Of a stretch of 64,000 bases of DNA, positions 12,831 through 25,813 are shown piece by piece. A program made the translations under genes and the position numbers. Source of the DNA: Acarospora socialis (lineage: Eukaryota > Ascomycota > Lecanoromycetes > Acarosporales > Acarosporaceae). The DNA lies in assembly GCA_025617375.2 (NCBI GenBank), contig JAMYGW020000003.1, positions 372,001-436,000 on the forward strand. Reading direction: 5' to 3'. A model generated the notes under the pieces. It had not been told where the DNA came from and searched no databases. It saw nothing but the letters and a program-made list of their open reading frames with translations. How positions within the stretch are numbered: the stretch's first letter is position 1; each line of letters opens with the position of its first letter.

Positions 12831-15582
12831 TTAGCCTCTATCATTACCATCATCATCATCATCATCCATCTCGTTGGCAGCCCCTTCACCATTAATATAA
12901 GTCCCAGGGTGTGAGATTGCCTGTTGCTTCCGCCATAGCCCAGCCAGGAATTCCGCCGTGCTGGCATCCTCGATACCCTTGTCTTCTCTCGCCTTCAAAA
13001 ACCTCGGGAACCTCAGGCTCAATCCGCGCTCGTCGCTCACCATTCCTATAGCTGCCGTGTAGGTCGGGCTCATCGTGATGTCCGCAAATGCCATCTCCCA
13101 TACCTCTTGCGGCTCGAACCACACATCTGGCGAGCCGCCGTACTCGATATAACTTGGCCGCGGGATGACGTTCTCGCCGCCTTCTGCGTAGCGTTCTTTG
13201 TTCGCGGTGTAAAACTTATCGGTGAAGCCGGAGATGCATTTCGTGACCGCGTCAAGGGAGCCGGTATCGGGGTTGCGCACGGCGAGTAGTATAGGTGACC
13301 ACCACTTCGCTTTGCGACCTGAGCCGTGCCAGGCCGCGATGGGAATCAGATCGAGGGTGTCGGCGGCGGTATTATAGTCTTTCTTGACTTTCAGCCAGGA
13401 ATCAAGACGTTTATCGGGCTCGTAGGTGGCGAGAAGCGCTTTGCGGCGTGTGCCCTTCTCCTTCTCCTCAGCATTCCTACTGCTGGCCTTGGCTTTGACC
13501 TTTCCTCCTCTTTTGGTAGACCTTGACGAGATGGGCGGTAATTGGATGGCTGCTTCGTCCTCTCCTGGGTTGACATCCTCATCAACCAAGGGTTGTAGAG
13601 CAGGGTTGGGAACATTGTCAAGTACTTTGACCATGATACCTTCACACTTGATGTCTGTGGCGCTCTTAAAGAATTCCAACACCGTTTCAGAGTCGGAAGA
13701 GGTTGCATCGATGCTTTTGACCCAGGTGAAATGATGGCGCACCTCGACGAAAAGGCTTCGAAGGAGCTCTCGTCTTTCACGAAACGGCCGGTTCAGTAGC
13801 TCCTCCCCGTTGAGGAACATTAAATCAAAGGCAAAAAGACACACGTCAACCTTGATACTGCCAATATCGACATCTTTCCTTGCTCGATTTGTGAGTGTCT
13901 GAAACGCCTTAAGTTCCCCCGTTTCGCGGTCCACAGCAACGACTTCACCCTCGAGAATGAAGCTTCCTACCCCTTCACCACGGATCTTTGGTACGAGTTC
14001 GACCAGGTCTGGGTACTTATCTGTCATGACCTCCAAATGCCGCGAGAAAATCGAGACTTTACCTCGGTCATCGCAGTGGACCTGCGCTCGTTGTCCATCA
14101 TACTTGTACTCACAACTGAAATCTCGCCCTTGTAACTTGGTGAGCATCTCGCCAAGGTCGCGGGTGATGCTTCCCAGCATAGGCCGTAACGGAATGTGTA
14201 GTGCGAGACCACAACGTACTAAGAGTTCGTCCGAGATCCCCACCTGCAGCAGACAAGGAACTAAATCGTTGTAATTGGGTCGCCGAGCGAAGCAAGCTTT
14301 GACCAACTCTTCTCCTTTCGAATACGTTTCGGCTAAGGCCTCCTTTTTTAATTTGATAAGGTCAGATTGCAACATGAGAGGAAAGTCGGCGTTCGTTGGT
14401 CGCGACAAGAGGAATGCTCGTGAGAGAGCGATCAACATGGTCGTTTTAACAGCACCTATGCGGAGATGCTGTACTAACGTCCTGACGATGTATCTGCTCT
14501 CTTCCGCCCCGCGAGCGTCTTGAACTAACCTTTCAACAATCCGCTGTTTGAAGTCTTGACTGCCGTTGCCTTTACTCTTTGCTATCTTGACCAAGCTCTG
14601 ATAGACACTTTTGATAGACAGCGGCTTAGGCTTTCGAAGCGTAAAGCTTTGTCTTTTCTTTGCCTCGAATGCGACATCGCCAGCATCTCCATGCTTATCA
14701 TAGAGCGCTTTCAGGCTAGCATTGTCAAGTCCACACACCTTCTTCAGCGCCTTTGATATTGCTGAACCTCCTAATCCAAGTTCCAAGGATATATAAGGGG
14801 GAGAGATTGAATTAGTGGCAAGCCACACCTGGATGCTAATTGTTAGAAAAGCAACACGCGCTATACATTATTGCGATGAGAAGAGGAAAACCAACAGTCG
14901 GTAATAGGCTTTCTGGGTCCCCTTCAATGATAACCCTTAACATGTTTACCAGAGTGTCTACGATTTTGATGCGACTCTGGGTGCTGTTCACAAGGACGAA
15001 AGACCTAGTCAGCAGGGCGTAAGACGCATCTCCGCCCTCTGTAGCCCAGTATCTCTTAAGGTCGGGTATATACCTGGAAGGTTCGAAGGTGAGTGGATTC
15101 TCGTCGAAAGGTAGGGTCGAGGATACTGTATCCTCGGCTGAAGTAGCCGACTGGAGTGATAGAACAGCTTTCTTTACCGGTTCAGTAGCCCTAGCGTTCG
15201 TAGAGTCTTCCTCATCAAGCCCATTGTGCTGAGCCTTCTTGTTCTCAATGTTCTCCACTGACTTCACTTCATCGCTATCATGTAACTGCGTAACCGGGGG
15301 TGATTGCGAGACTATCCTGCGACTTGGCCCGACATTCTGCTTGTCCCACTCGTCCTGCAATTTTCTCGCCAGTAACTCGTCTGTAGAAACCGTATGATCG
15401 CCGTCAATATAATTGGTCTTCTGCGACCCATTCGCGGCAGCTAGCTCAACTGATGAGCCTGCAGCAGATAGCTTCGAGATTTTGGTCTCAGTTTGTTTAC
15501 TGAAGAAGTAATCCAAGCTTCGTAGGGGTTTCGGAGAAGATTGGAAGTCATTTTTTCTACGTCTCTTTGCTGGACTTGCCAT
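12831..15582 (-). CDS. CDC9: ATP-dependent DNA ligase I
   Basis: Exons 15582-14896 and 14828-12831 give 894 residues. It seals nicks in Okazaki fragments and in excision repair, in the nucleus. The N terminus has a basic KRRRK cluster and a PCNA-binding-like LRSLDYFFSKQ, then a disordered region, then the DNA-binding domain. The adenylation motif KYDG carries the catalytic Lys at about residue 471. Other nucleotidyltransferase motifs seen are LEGEVVAVD, CLFAFDLMFLNG, EGIMVK and SWLKVKKDY. Length and order match eukaryotic ligase I, not ligase III or IV (no BRCT). The protein ends with an Asp run coded by repeated gat triplets (about 12843-12868). The intron uses a weak-looking donor (GTTGGT); the junction LLPT/VWLATN is set by family continuity. 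Confidence 0.95.
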
Positions 15583-15809
15583 GTTAGTCTTGGAATAACT
15601 TGCCAGCGCGCAACGCCGGTCTCTTGCCTGGTGATGGGAGCTTGAGGCCGCTGTTCCTGAATTGTGTCAAGCTAAGGTAAGGTAGCTGCAGGACAGCGTC
15701 ATCGTCAATCAAACTAATGGTCTGTGCACAAAGTTTTGGCGCGTTTCACGAATTCGGTCCATAAGGTACGACAGATGCAACATAACTGCATTGACTGGTG
15801 ACCTGTACG
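15583..15809. promoter_or_regulatory. divergent promoter of DNA ligase I and the TIP20-like gene, with E2F-like site
   Basis: Only 227 bases separate the start codons of two outward-facing genes. The sequence ttttggcgcg at 15734-15743 matches the E2F consensus TTTSSCGC. DNA ligase I is an S-phase gene in other eukaryotes, so G1/S control through an E2F- or MBF-like factor is a reasonable inference. A ctaaggtaaggtag stretch lies nearby at about 15671. Confidence 0.45.
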
Positions 15810-18627
15810 ATGACGGAAATCGCTATCAGACTCGACTCGGAGAGTGTCTTAACTGAGGAAAGAGATATACGAGTTGACGACTATCTCAATGATAAATTAC
15901 AGATTGCCGCGGATTTGGAGAACCTAGATTCACTGCTTCTCAATGTCAAGACCCAGCAAACTCTGCTGAGAAAGCAGGTCGGTTTTCTGCCTTACTGACT
16001 GCTAGCCAGTACTGACATCTCGTAGCTGGTCGACGCTGAAGTCGATCTTGAAAAAGCACAACGAGCCTCGGAAAGTCATGTATCGTCTGTTCTGCGGCAG
16101 GCCGACAGCTTCACCAGAAGACAAGCAGATATTGAGCGAAAATTACTGATAATCACGAGGTCAGAGACCAGCGATGATGCTGTCCGTCAATTCGACTCCA
16201 GTATGGAGAAGCTACGGAGGCTGGACATTGCGCAAGGATACGTGGAACTGCTGGCTGAAGTGGACAAGCTGAGGTACAGATCGTCTATGGTGCTGCGATT
16301 ACTGGGCAGTGAACAAGTATTGACCCGTAGGCAAGCACGAACGCTCGCCGGAATTTCAAAGCTTCTCCTCAAGCTGCCTTACAGCCCTACGTGCAATTGC
16401 AGAACCTTGCCAAAGCTGTCAAGGCAGCACAGCTCGCCGCCGAGGGTGCTGCACCTCATCTTGTGGACTATGTTGCGAGTTCAGCAACAACCCTTTGGAA
16501 GCAAATGAAGGATACGTTTGGTGGAGAATTCGAGGAAACACTAGCGAAAATCAATTGGCCTGGCAAAGATGTTACTATCCCTGGTTACTTAGAGACGGAA
16601 TGGACTGAAGGAGTCGTCAAACTACTTGATCTACAGGAACCGTGAGTAGTCGCCATACTTATCATCTTCTCTAGGCATACTCAAGTTCTCTTACAGTGAG
16701 CTGCGAAGTCGAGAAAGTCAAGAGACCGATGGTCTGCCTGGTGAAGAACCTTTAGTACTGTTACCACTGGAGGTCATGGTCAAACCATTCGAATTGCGTT
16801 TCAGGTATCACTTCGACGGCGAAAGACCTACCAACAGACCAGACAAGGTACGGCAGACTGCTGGCCTTCTGATTGATCGCTCCCTAATGGAAACAGCCGG
16901 AGTACTTCTTGTCGCACATCATCGGCCTAATGAACACGTACAATGAATTCCTTGCGATGTATCTACAGCCTATCTTGAGCGACCACTTTAAAGGGTCCAA
17001 CCTGGCCCTTGATCCGACCTGCATTGACTCGACCTCCGCCTTCATTACATCACTACTTCCTATGGTACGGCATAAAGTTTTCACGCTACTGCCGCAGCTT
17101 GCACATCAGCCGCAGCTGCTTAGCCATCTTATTCACGAGCTAATGAGCTTTGACACCACTATAAAGGACGAATGGGCCTACGATGGAGGTAACGGCTTGG
17201 AGGCATGGAAAGGCCTGGCATGGGAGGTACTGGTCAAGAGGGATTGGTTCGGGAAGTGGTTGCAAGTCGAGAAAGACTGTAAATATTGCTGCCCTGGATA
17301 TTCCTGCACTCCTTCGTAACCTGTGGATGTACTGACGATACTTGCTTAGTCGCTCTATCGAGGTACCAGAACATTCTCGATGCTAAAGATAGCGGAGAAC
17401 TGGACTATGACAGTGTAGACCCTGGAAACACCAAGCCCACAAAAGCTGCCATAAGGGTCAATGATCTGCTTGAAACTATCACAGGTACGATCACGTGCTA
17501 TTCTACTAGGAGATTCAAATAACGTTTTATTCAAGATCGATACCGACCCTTATCTTCCTTCTCTCAAAAACTCCGCTTTTTGATAGACATCCAAATCACC
17601 ATCTTCGACAAGTTTCACGATCGACTCCAATCCAGTCTCGAGGCTTACCTTACTCTGACGTCGCCGATTGCCCGGACTATGCAAGGTATAAGGCATGATG
17701 ATCAAGCGAACGTGCAAGGTGTGGAGGGTTTGGAGAGACTCTGCAGAGTCTACGGAAGCGCGGAGTATATGGAAAAGAAGATGCGTGATTGGAGCGATGA
17801 TGTTGTAAGTCGTTGTTCTGTCTATGGCCTGGAGCAGACCTGATTGAGCATGACAGTTCTTTCTCGAGTTATGGGACGAGCTGCAAGACCGAGCCCGGCG
17901 CAATACCACCGAAAACTTGGCCGGACCCATGAGTATCGAGGATGTCGCCGAGCGAACTTCTAGTCACGTGGGCTCTGAGGGCGATTCTGGCGCGCTGTTT
18001 GATGAAACCGCAGGTGCTTACAGACGTCTACGTGTGAGGACTGAGGGTATAGTACAAGATACGTTGATTCACGACATGCGTGACGCTCTCCGACCGTATG
18101 GACGAATAAACCCGTGGTCTTCCTTGTCTCCAGACGACTCCAACCCAGCTTCGCTGGCAACAACCGCTGAGCTAGACGCACCACTTCAACAACTGACATC
18201 ATATCTCACTTTCCTTGCTGGCGTCCTCGCCACCGCTCCTTTAAGGCGAATTGCCCGGCAACTATCTCTGTCGATACAAACCTTCTTCTGGGACAATATC
18301 GTGATGCGCAATACGTTCTCTGCAAGTGGCGCTGTACAATTATCACGCGATTTGGCGACGCTTTGGGGTATCCTTGATAAATACCTTGGTTCGGGTCAAG
18401 GAGCGATAGGCATGAAGAAGTTGAAGGAAGGAGTACTGCTTCTAAACCTGCCGATGCACAGCACCGAAGAACCTAATGAAGGAGCAACAAACCTGCTAGA
18501 GGTTGAACACAAGGTATTCGAAAGTAACGAGAGCGCCAGGGAGGTATTGCAGGCCTTGGGACTGGAGACTATTAGTGAGAGTGAGGCCCGGCATGTGCTC
18601 GAGAGAAGGGTGGAGTTGGGAAGATGA
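15810..18627 (+). CDS. TIP20: RINT1/TIP20 family vesicle-tethering protein (Dsl1-type complex)
   Basis: Eight exons: 15810-15977, 16026-16273, 16336-16641, 16697-16847, 16897-17278, 17350-17484, 17536-17804 and 17857-18627. They give 809 residues. The family tethers Golgi-derived COPI vesicles at the endoplasmic reticulum and binds ER SNAREs. The N-terminal 150 residues are heptad-like (coiled coil), as expected. The clearest signature is RYHFDGERPTNRPDKPEYF followed by HIIGLMNTYNEFL, then YRPLSSFSQKLRFLIDIQITIFDKFHDRL, both hallmarks of the RINT1/TIP1 domain. Length matches the family. For exon 3 the obvious acceptor (gtag at 16330) breaks the frame. The acceptor five bases later keeps the conserved STNARRNFKASPQAALQPY. 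Introns are 48-71 bases. Confidence 0.9.
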
Positions 18628-19083
18628 ATGCCGAATGAGACATCGGATATCGCAAGGTGGATCCCATCGCATTGCATTGCATTGTATCTTTAGAAAGTAG
18701 ACATCTTACTTAGATTTTGCTGCTAGACCTCTCTCTTGTGATATACTCTGTGGCCGAGTTTAAACAGCCCGAGGGCCATTTCGTGGCCTTCGGGAAGGTT
18801 ACATGTACATGTACCTAGAGCCATCATTCGCCAAATTCCAGGCAATGACAACAAGCACTCAATCTTCCATCTTTTCGATGCGTGGAGTACAATAACGTCC
18901 CAAGTTTCGTGAAGGTAGTCAAAGTAAGCAAGTTGAGCTTGCGGCGCCATTACAGTATGGCAAACGACATAGGTGTGAGTCTCTACAAACACGCAAGCCG
19001 TCCAGCATTTGGACTACATCCTGATATCAGTGTCTTATAGGTCCACTCCGCGCATTCAGGGCTATAACTGTTCTGTCATCAGG
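18628..19083. other. intergenic, no gene seen
   Basis: This gap holds the 3' end of the TIP20-like gene and the upstream region of the next gene. A small palindromic run, acatgtacatgtacct, lies near 18801-18816. Nothing else stands out. Confidence 0.4.
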
Positions 19084-20841
19084 ATGCCCACCAGTCACTC
19101 GAATCTACACTTTGTGAACCTGTCCAAACCGAACGGTGGCAAAGATGAGGAGACGCGAAGGGCAGTCCGCACTCATGTCATGCAACAGTATATCCAGAAG
19201 AAGAGGCTACAAGAAAAGCGCAGGGCAAGACAAACACCATTAGATGGAGCGGCACAATCACCATGCACATGTCACACCAGCCAAGCGGTGGCCCAGCCCT
19301 TTGGCACGAGCAGCAGCTGGCATACAGGCCATTTCGGTAACTGCCCAACATGTAATGGTAGACGATGGACAATGAGAGACACCGGACGCGAATGTGGCGG
19401 CGGTTGGATTGTGGCGAAGGAGCAAGCAAAAGCCCGAAATTCCAATCAAGGACGTACGAGTCATCCGGCAACAGTGCTCGGGGCTGGCAGGGTGGACCCA
19501 TTTGGGGTATACCCCGTTGAAGCACAGCCATACATGCATGATTTGTTAGATCACTGTATGTATTGCTCACTTACAGTTCTCTTAGACTCTTTGTATAGGC
19601 TCACTTCTGGATGTTTCTGGGAGAAGCCCTCGACTTGATGGCCAATATCTTGATTTTCCACACATTGGTGGGGTATCGCAATATTTACTGCAGATGATGG
19701 GGCTTGTTTCTATATTGATACGGAGCATTTCTTTCACTTCTGACTCTAAAAACATGACTATATGCTACTTAGTGAGTCGGACAGGATACTAAATACTGTA
19801 CGCAGACTTTGTGTTACTTGGTCAAGCCTTGATCCCAGCCAAAATCACTGGACAGCAAAGTCCCTTCCTCACGAAATGGATGCGGTTGGCTCTAAGGTGC
19901 CCGGCCCTGTTCTACGGAACCCTTCTCGTATCGTCCACTCACTATGCCGCCACACGCATAGACAAGCGGGACGAGACCTGGGTTCTGGTTAACAGAGGAC
20001 AGGCGATCCAGTCGCTCAACGAGGCGCTCGCCGATCCTGATCAGGCCATCAGCGATGAGAACATTGCTGCGGTGATCAATTTGGCTGGACACGAGGTAAG
20101 CGCAGACATCTTTCCACAGCTTACAAATACCCTCAAATCCAAATCCTTTTTAAAGATGGTACAACAGCTTCTGGTGGGTAACCTTCCGTTCTACACATGC
20201 CACATGGTCGGTCTCGAAAAGATGGTAGCCATGCGAGGTGGCCTCCACACTCTTGGCCTGGACGGTCTTACCGAGGCCCTTGCCCACTGGTAAGCTGACC
20301 GGAACCTCCGCCTTAACTGTTGCTGGTCATGGCCACTGGAGTAATCGCTATATGTTCATCGCACAGGGTCGACCAGATGGGGGTTGCCTTGACCGGCTCG
20401 ATGCCTCGCTTTCCACTGGCACCTATTCCCACCCTCGTCCCTCAAGCCAAACCGTCCGTGCTGGGCCTGCCGCCGCCTACACCTCCGCTAATTACGTCCC
20501 TCGGAATACCCTCTACCGAATTCATCGAACTGAACGTACCTCAGCCTGTCGGTGGTGATGATGGGCAAAAGCACCCTACAACCAGCTGCTTCCCCAACCC
20601 CACGCCCTATCCTCCAAACACCGGCCCCCACCCTGCAACCGGCATGGTACCACAACCCACTACCAACCTGCCGCTGAACTCGACGATCTCCTCCTTGCCC
20701 GCTCAAGATCCTTTTTCGTTGCCACCCTCCGAAAGTCCAGGCAGAGACGAGGTCACGGACATGTTCGAAGTGGGCCGGTTCGCGAGCATAGTGTATCCCA
20801 AGCGACGGTGGAAGGGCTTCACTAATTACGTGGGCACCTAA
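19084..20841 (+). CDS. fungal-specific transcription-factor-domain protein without a visible zinc cluster
   Basis: Exons 19084-19555, 19806-20289 and 20367-20841 give 476 residues. The N terminus has the basic segment FVNLSKPNGGKDEETRRAVR followed by THVMQQYIQKKRLQEKRRAR. This is typical of a large ascomycete family that pairs such a leader with a fungal-specific (Fungal_trans_2-like) helical domain. That domain is read here as FVLLGQALIPAK, MRLALRCPALFYGTLLVSSTHY, NEALADPDQAISDENIAAVINLAG and LEKMVAMRGGLHTLGLDGL. No Cys6 cluster precedes it. CTC and CPTC clusters in exon 1 do not form one. The first intron (250 bases) is chosen because it joins LLDHY to FVLLGQ and has a cactaa/ctaaat branch region. 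The role is unknown; such proteins are often assumed to be regulators. Confidence 0.75.
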
Positions 20842-21252
20842 CCACCAACATAACAACCGCCAGATTCTACATCATAAATCTCACATACTTTTAAGGGAGT
20901 TGATGTACATCTTCTTCTGTACCTCCATCAAAAAGGCTTTTCCAGCCAGGCGGACTCTTTCCCTCCCGCAGTCCGTGACGTACCCTTCCTTCTGTACGTC
21001 TACCAATGGAGTCATCCTCAGCTATTTTGCCATTTTTCTCTTAAATTAAAGAAAAAGGGCCGGCTTTCTTTGACCGAATTATAACTCTACGCCTTATAAA
21101 CCAACCCTCCTCCTCCTCTCCGGTCTCATAAGCCATCTACGACCTCGGTTTTCTCCAGAGGCCTCAAGGGTACAATTAAATCTAGCTAGCTGTTCAGTCT
21201 TGTAGGATTCATGATATATATTAGAGGTAGGTTAACAGTTCGAAAGATGACC
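20842..21252. other. intergenic between convergent genes
   Basis: Facing 3' ends of the transcription-factor-domain gene and the AAA ATPase gene. AT-rich words (taaattaaagaaaaag near 21040) may serve in polyadenylation. No gene is seen. Confidence 0.4.
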
Positions 21253-24200
21253 CTAGCGAAACCCATCATCATAACTCTGGCCAAGCTCATCGTATTCCAC
21301 ATACTGCATATGTGTGTGCCCTTCAATGTTATCCGTCTGCGTCTCATATTGGCGGGATCTTGGAGACTGAGCATATAAAGTCCTTGGCGGTGTCTGACGA
21401 GACCGTGACATAGGGGGGTGAGCCGATTGTGGGCTAGAGTACTGCAGCGGGCCGGGCGCTGTGTTTCGAGGCCCGTATGTTCGAGAATGTGCTTGTTGCC
21501 TGGGACGTTCTTTTGGAGTGAAGAGGTCCTGTCGGTCCCCTCGGTGGTGCGATGCTTTGGCATCATCTTTTCCTATGGTCTCTTCCATGTACTGATCAAA
21601 TTCGACTGTCGCCTTCGCCACATCTTCGAGATGCTTTCGCTTCATGCGAGGGGGGATCAGCTCAGCCTCGGGGTTTAGTTCGAGTCGTTTTTCATTCTCG
21701 ATGTGAGCTTCGTACAAGGCAAGAGCAGAGCCAGTCTGAAAAGCGTTTCGGATCTGTCTGCCATTCCATTTGCCGGCGGCGTTCTGGTTCTCGTAATAGT
21801 GCTGTGAGGCGTATGTAATGATGTCCATTTCATCGACAATCATGGCTGGGATAGTCTTGGTCTTCGTCCGCTCAGAGTCAATTTTCTTGGTCCTCTTCAC
21901 GTTCATCTCCCAGATATTCACGGATTCTTTCATCCCCAGTGGAGGATAATATAGGCTTATGTGAATCCGGGACTTGAAGGCCTCATCAAAGGATCCCACA
22001 CGGTTCGTCGTCAGGAACAGAATACCCGTGTAGTATTCGAGTACTCGAAGGAAGACTATGACCGTGAGTACCTTTGCTATTGCCGAAAAAGATAGAGTAC
22101 TTACCAGAGACAACGGCGTTGCGCTTAAGATCGGTCTTGTCTCTTCGCGCAAGGAAGACGTCTGCTTCGTTGAGAAGGAGTACACAGTCCCATGCCTGAG
22201 CCAGCTGAAAAATTCGCCGTAGCGATCCCTCAACCTCATTTGCAGTCAAACCAAGATCTCCACAAGTAATGGGAAAGAGGGGTTTCCCACTGGACTCTGC
22301 GATACATTCGGCTGTTGAGGTCTTTCCAACTCCTGGAACCCCGTGGAGAAGTATGATCAAGCCTCGACCTTTGCCGCGGACTACATCATGATCCACACTG
22401 TTCGCAGAGGCTGCGTTAAGATCTCGCTTCATGGAGTGGGATCTGACCAATGCTTGAATCATTTCCTTGTGCCCGTCTGGTAGTTTGAGACTCTCGAACC
22501 CATCTGGATTTGGCACGATTGGGCGCAAGTGTTGAACATCCAACATAGCGAACTTACGCTCCCGAAGTGCATAACCAAGTACTCTGCTGGGAAGCAAGCA
22601 GACTTCATCATCCGGCAATGCCTCGTGGCTTGTATGGCTAAGTTCAGACTCAGTCTCAGTCTCAGTGACGGTCTTCAAGAAAGTGTCTGTAGTAAGATGG
22701 ATTGTGCTTTTTCGAATATCGATAGCGTCGTCGTTGTAAATAACGTCATACCACTCTTTCTCAGCAATCTTCTGGTCATGGTCCTTCCAAATCGTGTTCG
22801 GATAGTCCTCAGTAAACTCATCTTCATACCTTGTGTCACCAACAGTTTTTTCGGATACCCAGGCGATGTCGACATCGTAAGTCCATGGCGACCCAGCTTT
22901 CCTTGCCTCGTCAAAGTCAATGATCACCTCGCTGTTGATATGTTCCACAAACTTGGGAGCTTGGTCAGTGCTGCCATTTGGGTTGCTATTGTGCGTTGGA
23001 CCTAGATAAAACATGTGTTTACGATCCAGAACGCTCTTGAACTCATTACCCCTGGCCTTGAGCTGATCGCGAATTGCTTGGTGGTTTTCAGCATACTCCA
23101 AAGGATATGCCTCAAGTGAGACAATGTCACGCTCGCCTTCAAAAGGCTGGATGTCTAGGTTATGGCCTACTGGGCCAAAATCCCTTCCGTTGTAGTCGAT
23201 ATAATAGGATTTGATTTCAAATTTATCGACTCGATCCTTTGGTGGGGTTTGATCTGTGGTATACTCCTCATTGCTGAGTTTGGGACGTCCTCCATCGGTG
23301 CGAATGACCTTGAAAGCAGTCTGATATCGTCCCTGACCCGGCGAGCTTGTGGTCGCCGCTCCTGGCCGCACCTGATCCATCTTCTTAGGCTGATAGATGA
23401 AGTCTCCAGGCTTGAACAGATACCACAATTCGTAAAATTTTACGTATCTCCGGGTACGCTTTTGAAACTGCTCGACGATTGGAGTAAGATGCCTGTCCAT
23501 GAATTCAATCAAGCACTGTATATCTCTCAAGGCTTCCCGACTTCCCACCAAATCGTCGGAGACTTCTAGGTCAGTCTCCACGATGGCTTGAGCGTTCTTG
23601 GCAGCTACAGAATCATCGTCGCCCCGCGAAGTGCCAGCTTCCTCGGCACAGTCGTTCGTAGGCACGATTTTGGTTGTATCATTGAGGTAAGCTGGGTCCG
23701 ATGTGGCCGTGTGTGCGGCGGAAGCTGCACCTTCAGCACCGGGTCCAGATATTGAGAACGAAGCCTCCTCTGCCCATTTGGAGTCGAGTCTATCGAAAAC
23801 TTCTCTGATTTCAGTGTCATATTGAACCAGCAACTTGTACGGTCTCCGAAGGACATTCGGCGTCATAGACCAATCCTCCGAACATATGTTAGAGAGCATT
23901 GTCAGTAAGGGTAGGGAGCTAATGCGAATGCGCTCGGGAAGCTCCTCATGTGACCGGGCACTGTTCTGAGTGGATACAGCGTCCGCAGAAGTTGCCTGAT
24001 CACCGCCGCCTGTCCATTTTCGCATCCATTGATCGTTCCGCCGCTGGTACCAAAACCTGGCCTCCCCGACCAGAACTTCTATTGCATACACCTTTTCATC
24101 TTCGACATACTTATTCTTAAAATCTACCCAGTTCACATATCTAAGTTCGGGGATTGCTGGTTTTCGCCCAGCTTTGCCCTTATCTTCGTCCAATTTGACT

Positions 24201-24742
24201 GGCATTCCACGGGTTTCAAGCTTTCGAAACTTCTCTTCCAGGTGACTCATTCGGTCCTCCATGAGCTGAACATATTTCGAATACTGATTCAGGCGTTTCG
24301 GAGCCTTCTTGACACGATCTTCAAGCCTGGTCAAATGATCATCGTCATTGTCCTCGTCCTCATCGTCTGAAGATTCGGCTCTAGGCTCCGTCCTGGACAG
24401 CAGTGGGGATGATGCTCCTTTGGCTTGTTCCGTTCCATGTTGCTTGTGCTCAGACATGTGATGATGCTGGTCTGAGGCCGGTCCTTCTTGACTTGAAGTA
24501 CCAGAATCCGTGGTTGCCAGGTAGTTTGAATCAGCATGTGCAGATGGGAAAGCAGCTGCGTGATCCGCCTGGTTATTGTCTTGGGATATTGACGGGACGT
24601 GTTTGTCATTGGCGATTGGTATACTCGAATATTCGCTTGATACCGAGTGTGATTGTTCGGGAGGTGAAGAGATGGCAGAATCTCTGTACTCATCAACAGA
24701 GACAGGAGTCGACATGGCGTGATTTCCTGCCAAAGTGAGCAT
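21253..24742 (-). CDS. AAA+ ATPase with long N-terminal region (fungal DUF7025-like architecture)
   Basis: Exons 24742-22105 and 22055-21253 give 1146 residues, or 1137 if the second ATG at 24715 is used. The first 130 residues are Ser/Glu-rich and disordered. A coiled coil follows (RLEDRVKKAPKRLNQYSKYV onward), then a long middle region with WYLFKPGDFIYQP and IDYNGRDFGPVGHNL, typical of fungal AAA proteins. One AAA module follows: Walker A GVPGVGKT at about residue 800, Walker B region LLLNEADVFL, sensor-1 type FLTTNRV and an SRIHISLYYPPL segment with the arginine finger. The tail is Arg/Gln/Pro-rich. Walker B reads N-E where D-E is usual, so ATP may be bound but hydrolysed poorly. The family has no firm function in fungi. 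It is head-to-head with the NACHT-like gene at 25814. Confidence 0.88.
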
Positions 24743-25813
24743 CCATCAATATGCTGAAGACGGAGTAAATCGCTCGTCTTACTATTGCTGCAGTTGCACT
24801 ATCCACTGACACCAAACGATATAAGTACAGCAGAGCTGAGATAGGATTTTTGCCCGACTAACATAACATTTAGATTTCACTAAGTATTGCTTGAAGAGAA
24901 ACACTCATCTTTATGTGCAAGACTTTGGAGTCTGGGACCTCAGACTCTCACAAGGCTCAAAACCCGCTCATACCACCTCTATTACTATGTTTAGGTTCAC
25001 ATCAGCTCATCAGCGGTAATGCCTTAGGTCCAACGTTGGTTATTTGTTCGATTTTACAACCTCAGCCGGAATGCCTCGAGTGAAACTTCAGCCGCCTAGC
25101 CCCCGCTACTGCAGGCATATTCGTGTAACTGTGTCTGATATGAGGCTGGACTGTTTTTGCCCCTTTTCGCCCCAGAACCTGTCACTAAGCCTGAGATGCT
25201 TATCTATGTGTGCTATTAAGTCGCTTGTATTGACGAATCTGCAACTGTATAGTCAATTGTACTTTGTATATCGGCACTGGAGTGGGTGCCACGATAGCCT
25301 GATTTTCAGCTACAGAACAGGAGCATTGCTTTTTCCTGCCTCTGCCAAGGCAAAAAGAAACTTGGTCAGCAAGGCTTCCATTCGGCCAACAATAGTCTCA
25401 ACTCCACGGTTGGGAATTTAGCCGCTCGTGGTTCCGCAATCAGGCCCCGAGATGGACATTGATGCATGAAATGGCAGGCAGGATTGGGTACAATCTTTGG
25501 GAGATTGGTGTTTGAGACCTCCACGATTCGGTCTGACAGTATTCTATTTCTGTGTGTATCCTAGAATAGATGTCTTCCCTATTTGTCTTTCTATTACACG
25601 GGGCTATGCACGTCGAAGCCTGATGCAACTGATGTTCCTCGTTCTCCTCTTCTGGCTTGCACGCGTTCACAGCTTCTCTGCCAAAGGATAGACCAGAATA
25701 ACTGTCTTTCTTGAAGCTGGATACGATTTCTACGATGATTTGACATCCTCACTGGCATTGATGCTGAAACTTACGTAGTAGATTCCTACACCGTTGGTAC
25801 GGGATACGACAGC
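24743..25813. promoter_or_regulatory. divergent region between the AAA ATPase and the NACHT-like gene
   Basis: About 1.07 kb between two outward-facing genes, so both promoters should lie here. Short frames at 25044-25421 and 25440-25691 have no recognisable content. No specific site can be named. Confidence 0.4.

Noticed and set aside
16274-16330. Acceptor gtag at 16330 for the second TIP20 intron
   Set aside because: It breaks the downstream frame. The acceptor at 16335 keeps a conserved segment.
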